A stretch of DNA of 64,000 bases from positions 221,383 through 285,382 of the forward strand of contig NZ_QTJR01000005.1 of assembly GCF_003382285.1 (NCBI RefSeq). Direction: 5' to 3'. Within the stretch, counting starts at the first letter, position 1; each line of letters opens with the position of its first letter. Under the pieces are notes generated by a model. It searched no databases and was not told the origin of the DNA. It saw nothing but the letters and a program-made list of their open reading frames with translations. Positions 59,591 to 64,000 of the stretch are shown here, piece by piece. The position numbers and the translations under genes are program-made. This DNA is from Lysobacter soli (GTDB lineage Bacteria > Pseudomonadota > Gammaproteobacteria > Xanthomonadales > Xanthomonadaceae).

Positions 59591-60784
59591 ATAGAACCCA
59601 CCTCCGCCCTCGCCGTCTTCCGCGTGTTCCTGCGCCTGGGGCTGGTGTCCTTCGGTGGGCCCATCGCGCACCTGGGCTATTTCCGCGAGGAATTCGTCGT
59701 GCGCCGGCGCTGGCTGGACGACGCGCGCTACGCGCAGTTGCTGGCGATCTGCCAGTTCCTGCCGGGGCCCGCGAGCAGCCAGATGGGGTTCGCCATCGGC
59801 TTGCTGCGCGCGGGCTGGCGCGGTGCGCTGGCGGCGTTCGTCGGGTTCACCCTGCCCTCCGCGCTGCTGATGGTCGGCTTTGCGTCGATGTCGGCGCAGC
59901 TGGATCGCGGGTTCGGCGCCGCGGTCGTCCATGGGCTGAAGCTGGTCGCCGTCGCGGTGGTCGCGCACGGACTGCTCGGCATGGCGCGGCAGATGACGCC
60001 CGACGTCCGGCGCCTCGCGATCGCGGCCCTCGCTTGTGCGATCGTGATCTGGCTCGGTACGGCATGGGCGCAACTGGTGGCCATCGCGATCGGTGCGATG
60101 CTCGGCGCAGTGTTGTGCCGACGTGTCGCATCGAAGTCCTCATCGCAGGACCCGCTGCCGGTGACGTACGGGCGCGGCGTGGCGACGGCGTTGCTCATGG
60201 TGTTCGCGTGCGGACTCATTGCTGCGCTTGCATGGCCGTCGCACGGGCCGACGCTGGGTGCGATGACCGCCGCGTTCTATCGCGCCGGCGCGCTGGTGTT
60301 CGGCGGCGGCCACGTCGTGTTGCCGCTGTTGCAGGAAGCGCTGGTCGATCCGGGCTGGATCGCGCCGGAGCGTTTCCTCGCGGGCTACGGTGCGGCGCAA
60401 GCCGTGCCCGGGCCGATGTTCTCGATCGCCGCCTACCTCGGTGCGATCGCACCGACCGGATGGCCGCCGGCCGTTTCGGCGCTGGTGGCGTTGCTGGCGA
60501 TCTTCGTTCCGGGCTTCCTGCTGCTGGCAGCAACGCTTCCCGTGTGGCAGCGCGTGCAGGCGATGCGCGGCGCGGCGCCGATGCTCGCCGGCGTCAACGC
60601 CGCGGTCGTTGGACTGCTTGCCGCCGCCTTCCACGATCCGGTGTGGGCACAAGGAATCGCGTCGGGGCGCGATGTCCTCGTCGTACTCGTTGCCTTCGCG
60701 CTGCTGGTTCGGCTGCGCGTGGGCGCGTTGTGGGTGGTGGCGTGGTGCGTGGCGGCTTCGGTCGCGATGTATCTGATGGGCTAG
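59591..60784 (+). CDS. chrA: Chromate transporter (long-chain ChrA), start codon ATA
   Basis: 397 residues if read from 59591. Two homologous halves show the ChrA signatures: 'FLRLGLVSFGGPIAHLGYFREEFVVRRRWLDDARYAQLLAICQFLPGPASSQMGFAIG' and 'AFYRAGALVFGGGHVVLPLLQE...RFLAGYGAAQAVPGPMFSIAAYLGA', each with several membrane helices. It exports chromate with proton or sulfate coupling. No ATG, GTG or TTG sits at the expected position. A Shine-Dalgarno GGAG (59580-59583) is followed 7 nt later by ATA, then the usual N-terminus 'EPTSALAVFRVFLRLG'. Either ATA is used, or the start was lost and a GTG at 59624 gives a shorter protein. Confidence 0.8.
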   Translation: MEPTSALAVFRVFLRLGLVSFGGPIAHLGYFREEFVVRRRWLDDARYAQLLAICQFLPGPASSQMGFAIGLLRAGWRGALAAFVGFTLPSALLMVGFASMSAQLDRGFGAAVVHGLKLVAVAVVAHGLLGMARQMTPDVRRLAIAALACAIVIWLGTAWAQLVAIAIGAMLGAVLCRRVASKSSSQDPLPVTYGRGVATALLMVFACGLIAALAWPSHGPTLGAMTAAFYRAGALVFGGGHVVLPLLQEALVDPGWIAPERFLAGYGAAQAVPGPMFSIAAYLGAIAPTGWPPAVSALVALLAIFVPGFLLLAATLPVWQRVQAMRGAAPMLAGVNAAVVGLLAAAFHDPVWAQGIASGRDVLVVLVAFALLVRLRVGALWVVAWCVAASVAMYLMG

Positions 60785-60805
60785 TCGGGGACTGCCCTCA
60801 CCACC

Positions 60806-60827
60806 CCTCTCCCGCGTGCGGGAGAGG
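60806..60827. terminator. Hairpin between convergent chrA and hydrolase genes
   Basis: Perfect 10-bp arms CCTCTCCCGC / GCGGGAGAGG with a 2-nt centre. No T-run; it may be an extragenic palindrome of the same family as the one at 24840-24861. Confidence 0.5.
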
Positions 60828-60839
60828 TCCTTCGTGATG

Positions 60840-62444
60840 TCAGGACTTCGGCTTCTCTTCCTCGACCGGTTTCAGGCGCAGGTCCTGGAAATCGAAGCTG
60901 AAGTCCGTCAACGGCGAGATCGCTTCCATCCGTCCTTCGCGTACCTTGCCGTCGGCATCCAGCGAGAACGTCACGAACGCATCGGCGTTGAGCCATCGCT
61001 CGTTCCAGCGCACCACGAACGTCTCGTGTTGCCACGGCTCCATCTTGCCGACGAGGTCCGGCGTGCGCGTGAAGCGCATCACCAGTCCGTCCTTCGCCTG
61101 TTCGACGACAATGTCGCCGTACCACGGATCGCGATACGTGCGCGCGTACGCAGACAGCGGGCGCGACGGCGGCGCGTTCGCGGCGCGCGCCTCGACGTGC
61201 TTGCGCCAGTCCTCGTCGGACTTGTCCTTCGATTTGGCGAGCGCGGCGGCGTAGGCGGCGGTCCAGTCGGTGCGGGGCGCATCGAGGAACGCATCGAGCA
61301 CGCGCATCGTCACCGCGTTGAACGCGCCCCCGACCTCGGCGTTGGTCAGGACGATCACGCCCAGCTTCTGCTGCGGCACCAGCGTCACGCGCGACACCAT
61401 GCCGGGCCAGCCGCCGGTGTGCGACACGAGCTTGCGGCCGCGGTAATCCGACAGCGTCCAGCCTTCGCCGTAGCCGAGGAAGTTCGGCTTCGCGGCTTCG
61501 AGTTCGGGCACTGCCGGCTTGGGGATCGGGATCGGCGTGATCACCGACCACATTTCCTGCTGGCGCTCTTCGGAGAACAACCGCTGCTGCGTGCCCTTCG
61601 CATCGGTGAACATGCCGCCGGCCAGCTGCATGTTCATCCAGCGGCTCATGTCGTGCACGCTGGAATAGATGCCACCCGCGCCCGACACGTTGTGCCACGT
61701 CATGCGCGGCGCGGGTTGCAGGTCCTTGAAATCGGCCTTCGCGTGGCCGGTGGCGACGTTGTCGCGCGGACGCAGCGCGTCGGAGTTGAAGCGCGTGCCG
61801 CGCATGCCCAGCGGCGCGAAGATGCGCTGCTGCAGGAACTGCGCGTAACTCTGCCCGCTGGCCTGTTCGATCACCAGCTGCGCCACGCCATAGAGGATGT
61901 TGTCGTAGGCGTATTGCCCGCGGAAGCTCCCGGTGAGCGGCACGTCCTTCAGGCGGCGCGCCACGTCTTCCGTCGTGTAGTCCGTTCCTGGCCAGTACAG
62001 CAGGTCGCCCGCACCCAGCCCGAGGCCGCTGCGATGCGCGAGCAGGTCGCGCACGCGCATCTCCTGCGTGACGTAGGCATCGGACATGCGGAACCACGGC
62101 AGGTGCTCGATCACGCGATCGTCCAGGCTCAGCTTGCCTTCGTCGGCGAGGATCGACAGCGACGCCGCGGTGAAGGCCTTCGTGTTGGATGCGATGGCGA
62201 ACAGCGTGTTGGCGTCGACCTGCGCCGGCTTGTTCATCTCGCGCACGCCGAAACCGCGTTCGAGCACGACCTGCCCGTCCTTCACCACTGCCACCGCGAT
62301 GCCCGGCACGTCGAACTGTTTGCGCACGCCTTCGACGTAGGCGTCGAAATCCTGCAATTGCGGCGGCAGCGCGGTGTCGCTGGCATGCGCGGCGCCGGCG
62401 GCGATCAGCAGCGTCAGGGCGGCGGAAACGGTGCGACGATGCAT
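60840..62444 (-). CDS. Serine beta-lactamase-like hydrolase (class C/EstB family), exported
   Basis: 534 residues with a signal peptide ('TVSAALTLLIAAGAAHAS'). The penicillin-binding fold has SxxK 'IASNTKAFT', YxN-type 'QYAYDNILYG' and 'HTGGWPG'. A C-terminal ~130-residue domain (DUF3471-like, 'LSAYARTYRDPWYGDIVVEQAKDGLVMRFTRTP') follows. The family includes esterases, D-aminopeptidases and beta-lactamase-related hydrolases; substrate unknown. Confidence 0.86.
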   Translation of the reverse strand: MHRRTVSAALTLLIAAGAAHASDTALPPQLQDFDAYVEGVRKQFDVPGIAVAVVKDGQVVLERGFGVREMNKPAQVDANTLFAIASNTKAFTAASLSILADEGKLSLDDRVIEHLPWFRMSDAYVTQEMRVRDLLAHRSGLGLGAGDLLYWPGTDYTTEDVARRLKDVPLTGSFRGQYAYDNILYGVAQLVIEQASGQSYAQFLQQRIFAPLGMRGTRFNSDALRPRDNVATGHAKADFKDLQPAPRMTWHNVSGAGGIYSSVHDMSRWMNMQLAGGMFTDAKGTQQRLFSEERQQEMWSVITPIPIPKPAVPELEAAKPNFLGYGEGWTLSDYRGRKLVSHTGGWPGMVSRVTLVPQQKLGVIVLTNAEVGGAFNAVTMRVLDAFLDAPRTDWTAAYAAALAKSKDKSDEDWRKHVEARAANAPPSRPLSAYARTYRDPWYGDIVVEQAKDGLVMRFTRTPDLVGKMEPWQHETFVVRWNERWLNADAFVTFSLDADGKVREGRMEAISPLTDFSFDFQDLRLKPVEEEKPKS

Positions 62445-62590
62445 GGGCGGAGCGGCTCCTTCGGTGCGAGCGCTCGAAGATACCTGCTTTGGCCCGCCGA
62501 CGAATCGCACGGAAGTTGGCCTGATGCGGCGAATGGGCGGGGAAAACGGCAGCGCAGGCATAATTGCCTGCCCGATCGACCGACCTGCGC

Positions 62591-63838
62591 ATGTCCACTC
62601 TTCCGCAGCTCCACGCCCGCCTCGCCATCGTCGGCGGAGGCCCTGCCGGCCTGAGGGCGGCGGAAGTCGCGCGGGCGGCCGGCGTGGACGTGGACCTGTT
62701 CGAGGCCAAGGGTTCGGTCGGGCGGAAGTTCCTGATCGCCGGCAAGGGCGGACTCAACCTCACGCATGGCGAGCCGCGTCCCGCGTTCGATTCGAGATAC
62801 GGCAACCGCGCGCGCGAGGTCGGCGCCTGGCTCGATGACTTCGATGGCGACGCGCTGCGCGAATGGGCGCGCGGTTTCGGCATCGAAACCTACATCGGCA
62901 CCTCGGGGCGCGTGTTCCCGACCGACCGCAAGGCCGCGCCGCTGCTGCGCGGCTGGGTGCGTCGCCTGCGGGAGGACGGCGTGCGCTTCCACGTGCAGCA
63001 TCGATGGCTGGGCTGGCGCGACGATGGCGCGTTGCGGTTCGCGACGTCTGACGGCGAGATCGCCGTGCACGCCGACGCGACCGTGCTCGCGCTCGGCGGC
63101 GGCAGCTGGCCGGAGCTGGGCTCCGACGGCGCGTGGGTGCCCGTTCTGCAGTCGCGCGAGGTCGACGTCGCACCGCTGGTGCCGTCCAACTGCGGGTTCG
63201 ACATCGGCTGGAGCGAGCACTTCGCCAGCCGGCATGCGGGTGCTCCGCTCAAGCCGGTGATCGCGCATTGGCACGATGACGCGGGCCGTCCGCACGAACT
63301 GCAGGGCGAATGCGTCGTCACGCAGACGGGCATCGAAGGCAGCCTGATCTACACGTTGTCCGCAATGCTCCGCGATGCGATCGCGGCGCACGGCGAAGCG
63401 ACGCTCGAACTCGATCTTGCGCCGGGGCGCGAACTGCATCGTTTGCGTGCCGATCTCGAGAAACCCCGCGGCGGACGCAGCCTCACCGAGCATCTGCGCC
63501 GGCAGGCCGGAATCGAAGGCGTGAAAGCCGCACTGCTGTACGAAGTGCTCGGCAAGGAAGCGATGCTCGATACGCAACTGCTGTCGCGCACGATCAAGCG
63601 CTTGCCGCTGCGGTTGCTGCGCGCGCGTCCGATCGCGGAGGCGATCAGCAGCGCCGGCGGCGTGCGCCTCGAAGCGCTGGACGCCGGCACGCTGATGCTC
63701 CGCACGATTCCCGGCGTGTTCTGCGCAGGCGAAATGCTCGACTGGGAAGCGCCGACGGGCGGCTACCTGCTGACGGCGTGCTATGCGAGCGGAGTGCGCG
63801 CAGGGCGTGGCGCGGTGGAGTGGTTGCGGCGCGTTTGA
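62591..63838 (+). CDS. TIGR03862-type flavoprotein (HI0933-like)
   Basis: 415 residues starting from the ATG at 62591 with FAD-binding 'LAIVGGGPAGLRAAEVARAAGVDVDLFEAKGSVGRKFLIAGKGGLNLTHGE', 'GRVFPTDRKAAPLLRGWVRRLREDGV', 'ATVLALGGGSWPELGSDG' and the C-terminal FAD loop 'GVFCAGEMLDWEAPTGGYLLTACYASG'. It belongs to the HI0933/YhiN flavoprotein family. Substrate unknown. Divergent from the hydrolase gene. Confidence 0.9.
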   Translation: MSTLPQLHARLAIVGGGPAGLRAAEVARAAGVDVDLFEAKGSVGRKFLIAGKGGLNLTHGEPRPAFDSRYGNRAREVGAWLDDFDGDALREWARGFGIETYIGTSGRVFPTDRKAAPLLRGWVRRLREDGVRFHVQHRWLGWRDDGALRFATSDGEIAVHADATVLALGGGSWPELGSDGAWVPVLQSREVDVAPLVPSNCGFDIGWSEHFASRHAGAPLKPVIAHWHDDAGRPHELQGECVVTQTGIEGSLIYTLSAMLRDAIAAHGEATLELDLAPGRELHRLRADLEKPRGGRSLTEHLRRQAGIEGVKAALLYEVLGKEAMLDTQLLSRTIKRLPLRLLRARPIAEAISSAGGVRLEALDAGTLMLRTIPGVFCAGEMLDWEAPTGGYLLTACYASGVRAGRGAVEWLRRV

Positions 63839-63883
63839 TCGTCGTTTCGGAGGCCAAAAGCGACGTCACCTTCAATTGGATCC

Positions 63884-63909
63884 GTCATCCCCGGCGAAAC
63901 CCGGGATCC
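63884..63909. repeat. Extragenic palindromic element
   Basis: GTCATCCCCGG-CGAAAC-CCGGGATCC, same family as 57244-57263, placed after the flavoprotein gene. Confidence 0.55.
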
Positions 63910-63941
63910 AGGCTCTCACGCTAATCGCCGCACTCTTCGTC

Positions 63942-63961
63942 ATTCCAGCGAAAGCTGGAAT
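63942..63961. repeat. Extragenic palindromic element
   Basis: ATTCCAGC-GAAA-GCTGGAAT, a perfect 8-bp inverted repeat with a GNRA-like loop; 33 bp after the previous element. Confidence 0.6.
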
Positions 63962-64000
63962 CCATTTTGATTTTGAGTGTGCGTTGTGACTTCGAAGTTG

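Overview
The window is high-GC proteobacterial chromosome and looks like a Lysobacter-type member of the Xanthomonadaceae. Three things suggest this: an alpha-lytic-protease-type serine protease, a filamentous prophage with Xanthomonas-type genes (DUF3653, DUF3693, DUF2523, Zot) inserted at a dif-like site, and many Xanthomonad-type accessory genes. This is inferred from gene content, without database searches. If the dif call is right, the window lies at the replication terminus.

Layout. 1-4533: 3' part of a very large RTX calcium-binding repeat protein, with a terminator. 4872-6145: two gene fragments that both lack their 5' ends and sit back to back. 6591-15666: a filamentous (Inoviridae) prophage of about 9 kb bounded by two Xer/dif-like sites. 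Its minus-strand core is replication (Rep, frameshifted), ssDNA-binding protein, small coat proteins, the pVIII-type major coat, a 20-residue membrane peptide, a pIII-type adsorption protein, a DUF2523 minor coat protein and Zot. Its cargo is an OLD-family ATPase/TOPRIM nuclease (candidate anti-phage defence) and a secreted DUF4124-like protein that has a chromosomal paralogue at 54335-54724. Its plus-strand regulators are DUF3653, DUF3693 and two related small helical proteins. 15752-19250: a response regulator without its receiver domain, facing a hybrid propeller sensor kinase whose reading frame carries a winged-helix remnant at its front.

19455-35179: a DUF885 peptidase-like protein, a lipase-like hydrolase, RidA divergent from a LysR regulator, a truncated MDR oxidoreductase, an amidohydrolase, a periplasmic molybdenum aldehyde oxidoreductase (paoABC), a membrane protein/TetR pair, a metal efflux pair (dmeF/dmeR) and a secreted serine protease. 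35256-45794: bestrophin, an NmrA-like/LysR/sigma-fragment operon, a cupin plus ECF41 sigma factor, a chloroperoxidase-type hydrolase, molybdate uptake modABC with convergent modE and a ModE operator, a nucleoside-sugar-like oxidoreductase and a DJ-1/PfpI protein.

46063-63838: Ohr, a TlpA-like lipoprotein, an OmpR-EnvZ-type two-component pair, an MFS transporter, a chemoreceptor, an OprP-type porin, the DUF4124-like paralogue, an orphan spike/PAAR-like pair, an ArsR-SRPBCC-SRPBCC operon with two operators, an FKBP lipoprotein, an LLM oxidoreductase, an NTF2-like protein, a chromate transporter lacking a normal start codon, a serine beta-lactamase-like hydrolase and a TIGR03862-type flavoprotein. 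Functional links: molybdate uptake (modABC/E) can supply the molybdenum cofactor used by PaoC; several regulators sit next to palindromes that look like their own operators.
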